A stretch of 64,000 nt of DNA, taken from contig NZ_CP107796.1 in assembly GCF_036345995.1 (NCBI RefSeq), positions 7,006,001 to 7,070,000 on the forward strand. Reading direction: 5' to 3'. The stretch comes from Streptomyces sp. NBC_00557. GTDB lineage: Bacteria > Actinomycetota > Actinomycetes > Streptomycetales > Streptomycetaceae. The position numbers and the translations under genes were made by a program. The notes under the pieces were generated by a model. The model made no database searches, was not told the DNA's origin, and saw nothing but the letters and a program-made list of their open reading frames with translations. This document shows positions 8,724 to 16,519 of this stretch, in pieces. Positions within the stretch are counted from its first letter, which is position 1, and each line of letters begins with the position of its first letter.

Positions 8724-8765
8724 ATGCCGTCGAACGCACTCGTCCTTCCGCCCCCGGCCGCCTGA
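8724..8765 (+). CDS. Candidate 13-residue leader peptide (upstream ORF)
   Basis: A short frame encodes MPSNALVLPPPAA and stops at 8763-8765. It begins 8 bases after the preceding DMT gene and 144 bases before the next DMT gene. A run of three prolines, a known ribosome-slowing context, is placed just before its end. It is followed by three GC-rich hairpins, the last able to mask the ribosome site of the downstream gene. A role as a translation-sensing attenuator peptide is inferred from this layout; I know of no described example that I can name. Confidence 0.45.
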   Translation: MPSNALVLPPPAA

Positions 8766-8840
8766 GGCGGGCCTCCGGGACACCCGCCCGCGCGACTCCC
8801 GCGCCCGGGCCGGACGGTGCTGCCCGCAGACGAAGTCCGC

Positions 8841-8901
8841 GCGGCCCGCTGAAGCGGGCCGCCCCCGAACTTCCGCACCTCCGGGTGCGTTTCTGCGGAA
8901 G
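8841..8901 (+). promoter_or_regulatory. Leader hairpins with mutually exclusive pairing over the ribosome site
   Basis: Hairpin A: GCGGCCCGC (8841-8849) with GCGGGCCGC (8854-8862), loop TGAA, followed by CCCCC. Hairpin B: CGCACC (8874-8879) with GGTGCG (8884-8889), loop TCCG. Hairpin C: CTTCCGCA (8870-8877) with TGCGGAAG (8894-8901); its 3' arm contains the GGAAG ribosome site of the TTG start at 8910. B and C share bases 8874-8877, so only one can form: B leaves the site free, C hides it. Confidence 0.6.
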
Positions 8902-8909
8902 AGAATCCC

Positions 8910-9884
8910 TTGACGACGTCACACACTGCCGCCGGCCTGCCCGTCGGGCGCGGCCTGCTCTACCTGTTCATCACCGGTGCCGCCTGGGGCACCGCCGGCG
9001 CCGCCGCCTCGCTGGTCTACCGGGCCAGTGACATGGGCGCCTTCGCCCTGTCCTTCTGGCGCTGCGCGCTGGGGCTGGTCCTGCTCCTCGCCGGACGCGG
9101 ACTGCGTCCGTGGACCCGTCCGGCGACCGCTGAGCCCCTGGTCCGGCGGGCCGGCCGGGTGCTGGCCACCGGCCTCGGTCTGGCGGTGTTCCAGACCGCC
9201 TACTTCGCGGCCGTGGAGTCGACCGGCCTGGCCGTCGCCACGGTCGTCACCCTCGGCGCGGGCCCCGTCCTCATCGCGCTCGGCGCCCGGCTGCTGCTGG
9301 GCGAACGGCTCGGCGCCGGCGGGATCTCGGCCGTCGGCGGGGCCCTCGCCGGGCTGGCCGTGCTCACCTTCGGCGGCTCGACGGCGACCGTACGGCCGGC
9401 CGGAGTGCTCCTCGCGCTGCTGTCGGCCGCGGGCTACGGCGCCATGACCCTGCTGACCCGCTGGTGGGGGAGGGGCGGCGGCGCCGACGCCTCCGGCACC
9501 ACCGTGGGCGCGTTCGCGGTGACCGGCCTGTGCCTGCTGCCGTTCGCCCTGCACGAGGGCCTGCTGCCGCACACCGCCCATCCGGCGCGGCTGCTGTGGC
9601 TGATGGTGTACATCGCCGCCGTGCCCACGGCCCTCGCATACGCCCTGTACTTCGCCGGGGCGGCCGTCGTACGGTCCGCGACGGTCTCCGTGATCATGCT
9701 GCTGGAGCCGGTCACCGCGGCCGTGCTCGCCGTCGCCCTGCTCGGCGAGCGGCTCACGGCCACGACCGCGGCCGGCACCCTGCTCCTGCTCGGCGCCGTC
9801 GCGGGCCTCGCGGTGAGTGAGGCACGCGACGGCCGGGAGCCGGCGCCGGTCCACCTGCCGGAGACTCAGAGGGACTTCAGGTAG
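8910..9884 (+). CDS. EamA/DMT family transporter behind a structured leader
   Basis: A 324-residue ten-helix exporter. The first repeat starts [23 protein letters not shown] and the second ends [24 protein letters not shown]. It starts at TTG 8910, unusual here, with GGAAGAGA just upstream. The weak start and the leader suggest tight translational control. Its 3' end overlaps the convergent flavin-oxidoreductase gene by 19 bp. The exported compound cannot be read from sequence; amino acids or drug-like metabolites are typical. Confidence 0.85.
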   Translation: MTTSHTAAGLPVGRGLLYLFITGAAWGTAGAAASLVYRASDMGAFALSFWRCALGLVLLLAGRGLRPWTRPATAEPLVRRAGRVLATGLGLAVFQTAYFAAVESTGLAVATVVTLGAGPVLIALGARLLLGERLGAGGISAVGGALAGLAVLTFGGSTATVRPAGVLLALLSAAGYGAMTLLTRWWGRGGGADASGTTVGAFAVTGLCLLPFALHEGLLPHTAHPARLLWLMVYIAAVPTALAYALYFAGAAVVRSATVSVIMLLEPVTAAVLAVALLGERLTATTAAGTLLLLGAVAGLAVSEARDGREPAPVHLPETQRDFR

Positions 9885-10546
9885 TCGGGCAGCTCGACGC
9901 CCGGAGCCAGGTCGGCGCTGGGCAGCGGCGCGCCGTAGCCCTTCCGGAGCGGGACGACGCCGGCCCAGTACGGCAGACCGAGGTCCTCCGGGTCGTCGTT
10001 CGCACCGCCGGTGCGGAGCTTGGCCGACACCTCGTCCAGATCCAGCCGGATCACCGCGGTGGCGGCCAGCTCCTTCTTGTTGGCGGGCCGGGAGTCGGCG
10101 GACCGGCCCGGCACGACGTGGTCCACCAGCGCGTCCAGGGCCATCCGCTGCTCCTCGGGGTCGGTGACCTGGCGCGCGATGCCGTGCACCACCACGGACC
10201 GGTAGTTGATGGAGTGGTGGAAGGCGGAGCGCGCCAGCACCAGCCCGTCGACGTGGGTGACCGTCAGGCACACCGGCAGGCCCGGGTCGGTCTCGCCGGT
10301 CATCCGCAGCGGGCGGGAGCCGGTGGACCCGTGCACGTACAGCCGCTCGCCGACCCGGCCGTACAGGGTCGGCAGCACCACGGGGGCGCCGTCGCGGACG
10401 AAGCCGAGGTGGCAGACGTACCCCTCGTCGAGTATCGCGTGCACCAGCTCCTTGTCGTACGACGCCCGGGCCGCGGAGCGCGTGGGCACGGTCCGGTCGG
10501 TCGGGGTGTAGGCGGCGGCCTGGGTTTCCTCGGTCGTCCCCTGCAT
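9866..10546 (-). CDS. Pyridoxamine 5'-phosphate oxidase-like flavin-binding protein
   Basis: A 226-residue split-beta-barrel protein. Signatures are [30 protein letters not shown] and [18 protein letters not shown], typical of the FMN/heme-binding PPOX family rather than true PdxH. Start at ATG 10546 has a TGGAGGA site. It is divergent from a MocR-type regulator, and such pairs are common in actinobacteria, where the regulator senses pyridoxal phosphate or a related ligand. It is therefore probably controlled by that neighbour. Confidence 0.85.
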   Translation of the reverse strand: MQGTTEETQAAAYTPTDRTVPTRSAARASYDKELVHAILDEGYVCHLGFVRDGAPVVLPTLYGRVGERLYVHGSTGSRPLRMTGETDPGLPVCLTVTHVDGLVLARSAFHHSINYRSVVVHGIARQVTDPEEQRMALDALVDHVVPGRSADSRPANKKELAATAVIRLDLDEVSAKLRTGGANDDPEDLGLPYWAGVVPLRKGYGAPLPSADLAPGVELPDYLKSL

Positions 10547-10592
10547 GGCGGTCCTCCATGGAGCATCGGCGATCGGCGGCAGCCGCATCGAC

Positions 10593-10623
10593 TCCGGCAT
10601 TGTACTAGTGCATAATGTTCTTT
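10593..10623. promoter_or_regulatory. Overlapping divergent promoters for PPOX and MocR genes
   Basis: On the plus strand CATAAT (10611-10616) is a near-consensus -10 box seven bases before GTG 10624, so the regulator mRNA is probably leaderless. On the minus strand TACAAT (complement of 10599-10604) is a -10 box for the PPOX gene. The two boxes are 6 bp apart, and the interval holds ACTAGTGCA with a related TGTGCTAG at 10623-10630, plausible half-sites for the regulator. Confidence 0.5.
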
Positions 10624-11955
10624 GTGCTAGGAGATTATCCCATTCAGGGGCGCGGCGCAGCCGAGATCGCCGCCAGCGTCGAGCGCGCGGTCGGCGCCGG
10701 AGAGCTGCGGCCGGGACAGTCCCTGCCGCCGATGCGGGAGCTGGCGGACCGGCTGGGCGTGAACCCCAACACCGTGGCGGCCGCCTATCGCACCCTGCGC
10801 GAGCGCGGGGTGATCGAGACCGCCGGCCGCCGGGGCAGCCGCGTCCGGCCCAAGCCGGCCACCACGGGCCGCGAGGAACTGCGGGTGGAGGTCCCGGCCG
10901 GAGGCCGCGACCTCTCCGAGGGCAATCCGGACCCCGCCCTGCTGCCCCGCCTCGCACCGGCCCTCGCCGCGGCGGCGGAGGAGGGCGACCGGCGGCCCGT
11001 CCTCTACGGCGGCGACCCGATCGACGCCGGCCTCGTCCGCCTCGCCCGCGCCGAACTCGACGCCGACGGCGTCCCCGAAGGCCTCGTCACCGTGACGTCC
11101 GGCTCCCTCGACGCCATCGAGCGCATCCTCGCCGCGCACCTGAGGCCGGGCGACGCGGTCGCCGTGGAGGACCCGGGCTGGGCCAGCGTGCTCGACCTGG
11201 TCCCGGCGCTGGGCCTGCGCACGCACGCGGTCGGCGTGGACGACGACGGACCGCGCCCCGAGGACCTGCGCCGAGCCCTGGAGTCCGGGGCCCGCGCCCT
11301 GATCGTCACCGACCGCGCGCAGAACCCGACCGGCGCCTCGGTGACCGCCCCACGCGCGCGTGCCCTGCGCGCGGTGCTGCGCGAGCACCCGGGAGCCCTG
11401 CTCATCGAGGACGACCACGGCCACGGCATCGTCGACCTCCCGCTGCACCCCCTCGCCGGCGTCACCCACCACTGGGCCCTCGTCCGCTCCGCCTCCAAGG
11501 CCTACGGCCCCGACCTGCGCGTGGCCGTCCTCACCGGCGACCCGGTGACCGTCGACCGGGTGCGCGGCCGGCAGCGGCTGGGCCCCGGCTGGGTGAGCCT
11601 GCTGCTGCAACGGGCCGTGACCCGGCTGTGGTCCCAGGGCGCGGTGGACCGGGCGGCGGTGGCGAAGGCGTACGGCGCTCGCCGGGACGGGCTGGTCGAC
11701 GCGCTCGCGGAACGCGGCGTCGCCGCCCACGGCCGCAGCGGCATGAACGTGTGGGTACCGGTCCCCGACGAGACCGGTGCCGTGGGCCGGCTCCTGCAGT
11801 CGGGCTGGGCGGTGGCACCGGGGGCCCGCTTCCGCGTGGCCTCGCTGCCGGGTGTCCGCATCACGGTCTCCACGCTCACGGAGGAGGACATCGGCCCCTT
11901 GGCGGACGCGGTGGCGGCAGCGGTACGACCGTCTCCGGCACGCGTGCACGGCTAG
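10624..11955 (+). CDS. MocR/GntR family regulator with aminotransferase-like domain
   Basis: About 443 residues. Residues 1-75 form a GntR winged helix (ELRPGQSLPPMRELADRLGVNPNTVAAAYRTL). The rest is a fold-type I aminotransferase-like domain: the pyridoxal-phosphate lysine is in SASKAYGPDLRVAVL, preceded by DRAQNPTGAS and LIEDDHGHGI. MocR proteins use bound PLP or a PLP adduct as effector and do not usually catalyse. GTG 10624 is preferred because it lies at the predicted +1 of a CATAAT promoter; ATG 10615 overlaps that box. It likely controls itself and the divergent PPOX gene. Confidence 0.9.
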   Translation: MLGDYPIQGRGAAEIAASVERAVGAGELRPGQSLPPMRELADRLGVNPNTVAAAYRTLRERGVIETAGRRGSRVRPKPATTGREELRVEVPAGGRDLSEGNPDPALLPRLAPALAAAAEEGDRRPVLYGGDPIDAGLVRLARAELDADGVPEGLVTVTSGSLDAIERILAAHLRPGDAVAVEDPGWASVLDLVPALGLRTHAVGVDDDGPRPEDLRRALESGARALIVTDRAQNPTGASVTAPRARALRAVLREHPGALLIEDDHGHGIVDLPLHPLAGVTHHWALVRSASKAYGPDLRVAVLTGDPVTVDRVRGRQRLGPGWVSLLLQRAVTRLWSQGAVDRAAVAKAYGARRDGLVDALAERGVAAHGRSGMNVWVPVPDETGAVGRLLQSGWAVAPGARFRVASLPGVRITVSTLTEEDIGPLADAVAAAVRPSPARVHG

Positions 11956-12008
11956 GGGGTTTCGCTCGGATCAGGTCGGACCCCCGGCTGATCCAAACGA
12001 AACCCCCT
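11954..12008. terminator. Dispersed-repeat bidirectional terminator, copy 1
   Basis: AGGGGGTTTCG (11954-11964) and CGAAACCCCCT (11998-12008) form a perfect outer stem; GGATCAG (11968-11974) and CTGATCC (11988-11994) form an inner stem. It starts inside the stop codon of the MocR gene and ends 30 bp before the convergent DMT gene. The same outer and inner arms recur at 52863-53063, so this is a dispersed element used as a gene-end hairpin. Confidence 0.8.
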
Positions 12009-12037
12009 GGTGAGGAGTGAACGCGGGGTGCGGGGTG

Positions 12038-12973
12038 TCAGGCGGCCCTGCGTCCCCGCGCCTGGGTGAGCGCGGCCCCCGCAAGAACGATCACCGCACC
12101 CACCGGCGTCGTCCACCGCAGCGACTCCCCGAGGATCGCGACGCCGGCCCCCGTGGCGATGACCGGGATGAAGTACGTGACCATCTGCGCGGTCGTCGGA
12201 CCGACTTCGGCAACCAGCCCGTACTGGATGAGAACCGCCAGCCCGGTCCCCAGCGCCCCCAGCGCGGCGACCGCCAGCAGCGGAACGAGCGGGAAACGCG
12301 TGGGGAAGCTGGTGAACAAGGGCGTGACGACGGCCAGTTGGAGCGCTGCGAGCATCAGCTGCGCCCCCGTCATCGACAGGTGGGAGTTGCCCGTGCCCGC
12401 CAGCGTCCGCCTGACGTAGATCCAGCCGACCGGGTAGCTCAGCGACGCGAGCAGCGCCATCGCCGTACCGCCGGCGTCAAGGCCGTGGAAGCCCTGCCAC
12501 GCGCCCAGCACCGTCAGGACGCCCAGAAAACCGAGCCCGAGCCCGGCCACACGGACCCGGGTGGGCCGGTCCTCGGACAGCGCGACCAGCGACAGGGCCA
12601 TCCCCCACAGCGGCGACGTGGCGTTACAGATGCCGGCCAGCGTGGACGGGATCGTCAGCTCGGAGTAGGCGAAGAGGGAGAAGGGCAGGGCGTTCAGGAA
12701 GAACGCGGCGACCGCCATGTGCCCCCACAGCCGGGCCCCGCGCGGCAGCCGCTCCCGCTTGACCGCCATCGCCGCCGCCAGGACCGCCGTGCCGAACACC
12801 AGACGGCCGAGGGTGACCTGGAAGGGGGCGTAGCCCTGCGTGCCCACCTTGATCAGCAGGAAGCTGAAGCCCCAGATCAGGGACAGGGCGCCGAAGCGCA
12901 GGCGCCAGTCCAGGCGGGCGCGGGGGCGGGCTGGGGCGGGGGACTGGGTCCGGGGTGCGGTGACCGTGCTCAT
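12038..12973 (-). CDS. EamA/DMT family transporter (LysR-linked)
   Basis: A 311-residue ten-helix DMT exporter: FGALSLIWGFSFLLIKVG at the first helix and a second repeat ending YFIPVIATGAGVAILGESL. ATG 12973 is the start; the frame runs a further 12 codons without a site. It is divergent from a LysR regulator across 74 bp with a dyad at 12998-13014, a classic arrangement in which the regulator switches on an exporter in response to the exported metabolite. Substrate unknown. Confidence 0.85.
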   Translation of the reverse strand: MSTVTAPRTQSPAPARPRARLDWRLRFGALSLIWGFSFLLIKVGTQGYAPFQVTLGRLVFGTAVLAAAMAVKRERLPRGARLWGHMAVAAFFLNALPFSLFAYSELTIPSTLAGICNATSPLWGMALSLVALSEDRPTRVRVAGLGLGFLGVLTVLGAWQGFHGLDAGGTAMALLASLSYPVGWIYVRRTLAGTGNSHLSMTGAQLMLAALQLAVVTPLFTSFPTRFPLVPLLAVAALGALGTGLAVLIQYGLVAEVGPTTAQMVTYFIPVIATGAGVAILGESLRWTTPVGAVIVLAGAALTQARGRRAA

Positions 12974-12997
12974 GGACCCAAGAATGCTGAAGGCAAC

Positions 12998-13014
12998 CTC
13001 GTAGCACAATCGAG
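12998..13014. promoter_or_regulatory. Candidate LysR-type operator
   Basis: A perfect 4-bp dyad CTCG-N9-CGAG within the 74-bp divergent spacer, containing the T-rich/A-rich interrupted symmetry expected of LysR sites. Its position between the two start codons supports dual control of exporter and regulator. Confidence 0.4.
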
Positions 13015-13047
13015 ATTTCTCACCTGGTACCTCTTAGAATCACTTAC

Positions 13048-13950
13048 ATGTTGAATCTTGAGCGCCTGCGTACCCTCGACGCCCTCGCCCGGCACGGCTC
13101 GGTCAGCGCGGCCGCGGACGCGCTGCACGTCACCACGTCCGCCGTCTCCCAGCAGCTGGGCAAGCTGGAGCGCGAGGTCGGCCAGCAACTGCTCGCCAAG
13201 AACGGCAGGGGTGTGCGGCTCACCGACGCCGGGCGGCTGCTGTCGGAGCACGCGGCGCGCATCCTGTCGCAGGTCGAGCTGGCCGAGTCCGACCTGGAGG
13301 CGCACCGCGGGCAGGTCGTCGGCGAACTCAGGCTGTCCGCGTTCCCGACGGCCGCGCGCGGGCTCTTCCCCGACGCCCTCGGCGCCCTCCGCTCCCGGCA
13401 TCCCGGGCTGCGGGTGCGTTCCAGCGAGCTGGAACCGGAGCAGGGCATCGCCGGCGTCGTCCGCGGCGACCTGGATCTCGCGGTCGTCCTGGACTGGTAC
13501 AACAAGCCGATGCCCGTGCCGGACGGGCTGGTCAAGGCGCCCCTGCTGGACGACCCGGCCGATGTCGCGATGCCCGTCGGGCACCGGCTCGCCGGCCGGG
13601 ACGAGGTGGACCTCACCGAGTTCGCCGAGGACGAGTGGATCACCTGGGGGCAGGGCGAGTTCTGTCACGAGTGGCTGATGTTCACGCTGCGGTCCAAGGG
13701 CGTCGAGCCGATCGTCGGCCACCGCGCGGGCGAGACCCACACCCAGCTGGGCCTGGTCGCCGCCGGTCTCGGCGTGTGCATCGCGCCGCTGCTGGGCCGG
13801 CACCCGGTCCCGGACGGCGTGGTCCTCGTGCCGCTCAAGCAGCGGGTGCGCCGCCATGTGTACGTCGTCTGGCGCGCGGACGCCGACCGCCGCCCGTCGA
13901 TCCGGGCGGCGGTGGACGCCCTGCGCGCCGCCGCGCAGAAGGTCGGCTGA
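13048..13950 (+). CDS. LysR family transcriptional regulator
   Basis: A 300-residue regulator. The helix-turn-helix covers residues 3-60 (LERLRTLDALARHGSVSAAA then SAVSQQLGKLEREVG). The effector domain begins GELRLSAFPTAARGLFP and includes LGLVAAGLGVCIAPLLGR. A TAGAAT box at about 13034 lies close to ATG 13048, giving a very short leader. It is paired divergently with the DMT exporter at 12038, its probable target. The ligand is unknown, likely an amino acid or similar small molecule. Confidence 0.9.
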   Translation: MLNLERLRTLDALARHGSVSAAADALHVTTSAVSQQLGKLEREVGQQLLAKNGRGVRLTDAGRLLSEHAARILSQVELAESDLEAHRGQVVGELRLSAFPTAARGLFPDALGALRSRHPGLRVRSSELEPEQGIAGVVRGDLDLAVVLDWYNKPMPVPDGLVKAPLLDDPADVAMPVGHRLAGRDEVDLTEFAEDEWITWGQGEFCHEWLMFTLRSKGVEPIVGHRAGETHTQLGLVAAGLGVCIAPLLGRHPVPDGVVLVPLKQRVRRHVYVVWRADADRRPSIRAAVDALRAAAQKVG

Positions 13951-13954
13951 GTCC

Positions 13955-14425
13955 CTAGGACGACCCCAGCTTCCCGAAGTCCCAGGAGACGGTCTTCTCC
14001 GGTGTCAGCCGGGCCCAGGCGTGCTGGCCGTCGTGGGGCAGCTCGTCCAGGCCGAAGTACTTCCGCGCGAACAGCGCCTCGGGCGTGTCGAGTTCCGCGC
14101 ACAGCTCCCCGGTGCGCGGCACCTCGCCCACGAACGCCACCCGGCCGGACAGCTCGACCCCGCGCAGCTCGTCGTACTCCTCGCCGGAGTCGACGACGAC
14201 GGCCACCCGCGGATCGCGGCGCAACTGGGCCCAGCGCCTGCTGCGCACCACCGAGTACAGCCACAGCGAGGCGCCGTCCCAGGCGAACCACAGCGCGCTG
14301 ACGTGCGGAGTGCCGTCCTGCGAGACGGTGGCGACCCGGCAGGTGCGCTGACGGGTGAGGAACTCGTCCAGCTCGCCGGGCGTCATCATGATCTTCCGGC
14401 CCCGGCGCTGCCCGGTCAGGGTCAT
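13955..14425 (-). CDS. PPOX-class F420/FMN-dependent oxidoreductase-like protein
   Basis: A 156-residue split-barrel protein with the single-domain pattern RVATVSQDGTPHVSALWFAWDG, RSRRWAQLRRDPRVAVVVD and a C-terminal TPEKTVSWDFGKL. Such actinobacterial proteins bind F420 or FMN and reduce or simply hold cofactor. ATG 14425 has a strong GAGGAGGGG site. It lies 20 bp downstream of the Rieske lipoprotein gene on the same strand, so the two probably form an operon, though a functional link is only inferred. Confidence 0.8.
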   Translation of the reverse strand: MTLTGQRRGRKIMMTPGELDEFLTRQRTCRVATVSQDGTPHVSALWFAWDGASLWLYSVVRSRRWAQLRRDPRVAVVVDSGEEYDELRGVELSGRVAFVGEVPRTGELCAELDTPEALFARKYFGLDELPHDGQHAWARLTPEKTVSWDFGKLGSS

Positions 14426-14445
14426 ACGGCCCCTCCTCGTGTCCC

Positions 14446-14949
14446 TCAGGCCAGCTTGATGTCCTCGCCGGACACGGTGATCTTCTCGGCGGGCAGCGGC
14501 TGGGTGGCCGGCCCCTGCTTCACGCTGCCGTCCGCGACGGAGAAGTGGCTGTTGTGGCACGGGCAGATGATGACACCGCCCGCCACGCTGCCCACCGCGC
14601 AGCCCTGGTGGGTGCACTTGGACGAGAACGCCTTGAACGTGCCCGCCGTCGGCTGGGTGACGACGACGCCCTGGTCCTTGAAGATCTTGCCGCCGCCCTC
14701 GGGGATGTCGGAGGTCTTGGCGAGCGCGGCGCCGCCGCCGCTGTTCTGCGACGCTCCCGTGGAGCCGGTGCTTCCCGTCCCGGCCGAGCCCCCCGATCCG
14801 GAGGAGCCGGACCCCGGGTCGACCGAGCCGGACGCGTTGTCGCTCGACCCGCAGGCCGCGAGCGCGGCGGCCAGACCCGCCGCTCCGGCCGCCGCCACGA
14901 CCGTACGGCGGGCCGGTCCCGGAGCCGGATGGGGCGATGCGCTGCTCAT
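14446..14949 (-). CDS. Exported Rieske [2Fe-2S] lipoprotein
   Basis: A 167-residue protein. The N-terminus carries twin arginines (PARRTVVAAAGAAGLAAALAAC), a Tat-type signal followed by a lipobox Cys, so it is probably folded with its cluster before export and then lipid-anchored. A Ser/Gly linker (residues 35-70) follows. The C-terminal half is a small Rieske domain: CTHQGC and CPCHNSHF supply the 2 Cys + 2 His cluster ligands. Electron partner unknown; the neighbouring flavin/F420 protein is a candidate only if it is also reached from outside, which is doubtful. Confidence 0.9.
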   Translation of the reverse strand: MSSASPHPAPGPARRTVVAAAGAAGLAAALAACGSSDNASGSVDPGSGSSGSGGSAGTGSTGSTGASQNSGGGAALAKTSDIPEGGGKIFKDQGVVVTQPTAGTFKAFSSKCTHQGCAVGSVAGGVIICPCHNSHFSVADGSVKQGPATQPLPAEKITVSGEDIKLA

Positions 14950-15142
14950 GTGGGTTTCCTTCCGCGGAGCTTGTCGTGATCCGCCCAGGGGTACGGCGCC
15001 CGGCCGCCGCCCGTTCAGACGGCACCCCCGATCGTTCGGACGGCACCCCGGTCCTCACCGCCCGGGCATGAGACGGGCGTAAGCCGCGGCTGCCGGTCGG
15101 CTGTGGGCCCTGCTGCCCGCCGCACCCCAGTAACCTGGGGCG

Positions 15143-15907
15143 ATGCTCAAGGAAGTCACCGCGACCCGCTACATCACGCCGCTGCGTGAGGGGGGCTCGC
15201 TGCCGGGGCTCGTCGAGGCCGACGACTTCGGGACGTACGTGCTGAAGTTCACGGGCGCCGGCCAGGGTCGCAAGACGCTCGTCGCCGAGGTGGTGTGCGG
15301 CGAACTCGCCCGCCGCCTCGGCCTGCGGACGCCCCGCCTGGTCACCGTCCGGCTGGACCCGGTGCTCGGACTCGGCGAGCCCGAACAGCAGGTGCAGGAC
15401 CTGCTCAGGTCCAGCGGCGGCGCCAACCTCGGCATGGACTTCCTCTCCGGCGCCCTCGGCTACGACCCGCTCGCCTTCCCGGTGAGCCCTGCGGAGGCCG
15501 GCCGGATCGTCTGGTTCGACGCGCTGGTCAACAACGTCGACCGGTCCTGGCGCAACCCCAACCTCCTGGTGCACCGCGGCGACCTGTGGCTCATCGACCA
15601 CGGCGCCACCATGATCTGGCACCACAACTGGCCCGCCGCCTCGGGCTCCGCGGCCCGCCCCTACGACGCCGGCGACCACGCCCTCGCCCGCTTCGGCCCC
15701 GATCTCGCCGCCGCCGCGGCCGAGTTGGCGCCGAAGGTCACCGAGGACCTGCTCGCCGAGGTCACCGCCGAGATCCCCGACGCCTGGCTCACGGACGAGC
15801 CGGGCTTCGACACCCCGGACGACCTGCGCCGGGCCTACGCACGGCCGCTGCTCGCGCGGGCGGCCGCCATCGCCGAACGCATCACCGGCATCGAGGGGAC
15901 CACGTGA
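15143..15907 (+). CDS. HipA-like (PI3/4-kinase-fold) kinase
   Basis: A 254-residue protein of the actinobacterial 'HipA family kinase' group. It has YVLKFTGAGQGRKTLVAEVV, with the ATP-contacting lysine region, the catalytic-type loop DALVNNVDRSWRNPNLLV and the metal-binding LWLIDHGATM. It lacks the N-terminal subdomain of true HipA and is about half its length. Its stop codon overlaps the start of the DUF3037 gene (GTGA), so the two are translationally coupled and likely act together. Substrate unknown. Confidence 0.8.
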   Translation: MLKEVTATRYITPLREGGSLPGLVEADDFGTYVLKFTGAGQGRKTLVAEVVCGELARRLGLRTPRLVTVRLDPVLGLGEPEQQVQDLLRSSGGANLGMDFLSGALGYDPLAFPVSPAEAGRIVWFDALVNNVDRSWRNPNLLVHRGDLWLIDHGATMIWHHNWPAASGSAARPYDAGDHALARFGPDLAAAAAELAPKVTEDLLAEVTAEIPDAWLTDEPGFDTPDDLRRAYARPLLARAAAIAERITGIEGTT

Positions 15908-16353
15908 GCGAGACCCACATCCACATGGCCGGCCACGTCACCGAGCGGCACATCACCCGGTCGGGCCAGGGCGGCGACCGGGACGTGTTCGAGTACGCGC
16001 TGATCCGGGTCGTACCCCGCGTCGAGCGCGGCGAGTGCGTCAACGCCGGCGTCGTCGTCTACTGCCGCGCCAAGGCCTACGTCGGCGCCCGCACCCATCT
16101 GGACGAGGCCCGGCTGCTCGCCCTGGACCCGGACGCGGACGTGGCCGGGATCCGCGCCGCGCTCGGCGCGGTGGAGCGGCACTGCGCGGGCGGCGAGGAG
16201 GCCGGGCAGGCGGCCGGGGACGACGCCGGGCGCCGCTTCCGCTGGCTGATCGCGCCCCGCTCCACGATCGTCCAGCCCGGTCCCGTGCACACCGGTCTGA
16301 CCACCGACCCGGCCGCCGAGACCGAGCGGTTGCTCGACCTCCTGGTGAGGTAA
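15904..16353 (+). CDS. DUF3037 protein coupled to the HipA-like kinase
   Basis: A 149-residue protein: residues 20-50 read DVFEYALIRVVPRVERGECVNAGVVVYC in two pieces, the DUF3037 signature, and the end SRT-type block (RFRWLIAPRSTIVQPGPVHTG) is also characteristic. It starts at GTG 15904 inside the kinase stop codon. No catalytic residues are known for the family. Constant pairing with a kinase suggests a regulator, partner or substrate; this is inference. Confidence 0.8.
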   Translation: MSETHIHMAGHVTERHITRSGQGGDRDVFEYALIRVVPRVERGECVNAGVVVYCRAKAYVGARTHLDEARLLALDPDADVAGIRAALGAVERHCAGGEEAGQAAGDDAGRRFRWLIAPRSTIVQPGPVHTGLTTDPAAETERLLDLLVR

Positions 16354-16364
16354 TGGATCACATG

Positions 16365-16391
16365 CACCCGGTGTGCCGTTGACACCGGGTG
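16365..16391 (+). terminator. Hairpin after DUF3037 gene, overlapping the next promoter
   Basis: CACCCGGTG (16365-16373) and CACCGGGTG (16383-16391) form a perfect 9-bp stem 12 bases past the stop. The hairpin includes the -35 box of the fabG promoter. Confidence 0.55.
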
Positions 16392-16437
16392 CCAGGGCTT
16401 CTAGCGTCACGTGTGCTGAAGGTACTAAGCGGTCGCT
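16379..16437 (+). promoter_or_regulatory. fabG promoter and candidate TetR-type operator
   Basis: A consensus -35 TTGACA (16379-16384), 17-bp spacer and -10 TAGCGT (16402-16407). Downstream of the expected start, ACTAAGCG-GT-CGCTCACC (from 16424) is an imperfect dyad with AGCG/CGCT arms at 16428-16431 and 16434-16437, a form common among TetR-family operators of fatty-acid genes. The regulator is not identified. Confidence 0.5.
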
Positions 16438-16519
16438 CACCGCATCACAGAGCCCCCGGAGGAGCCGCCGCAGGCTCTCCAGGGGCGCCAGGTTCTCTCA
16501 AGGGCGAGGAGAAGCAGCA

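Noticed and set aside
8919..10559. 546-codon minus frame over the DMT exporter and PPOX gene
   Set aside because: Low-complexity shadow; both genes below have strong family matches in other frames.
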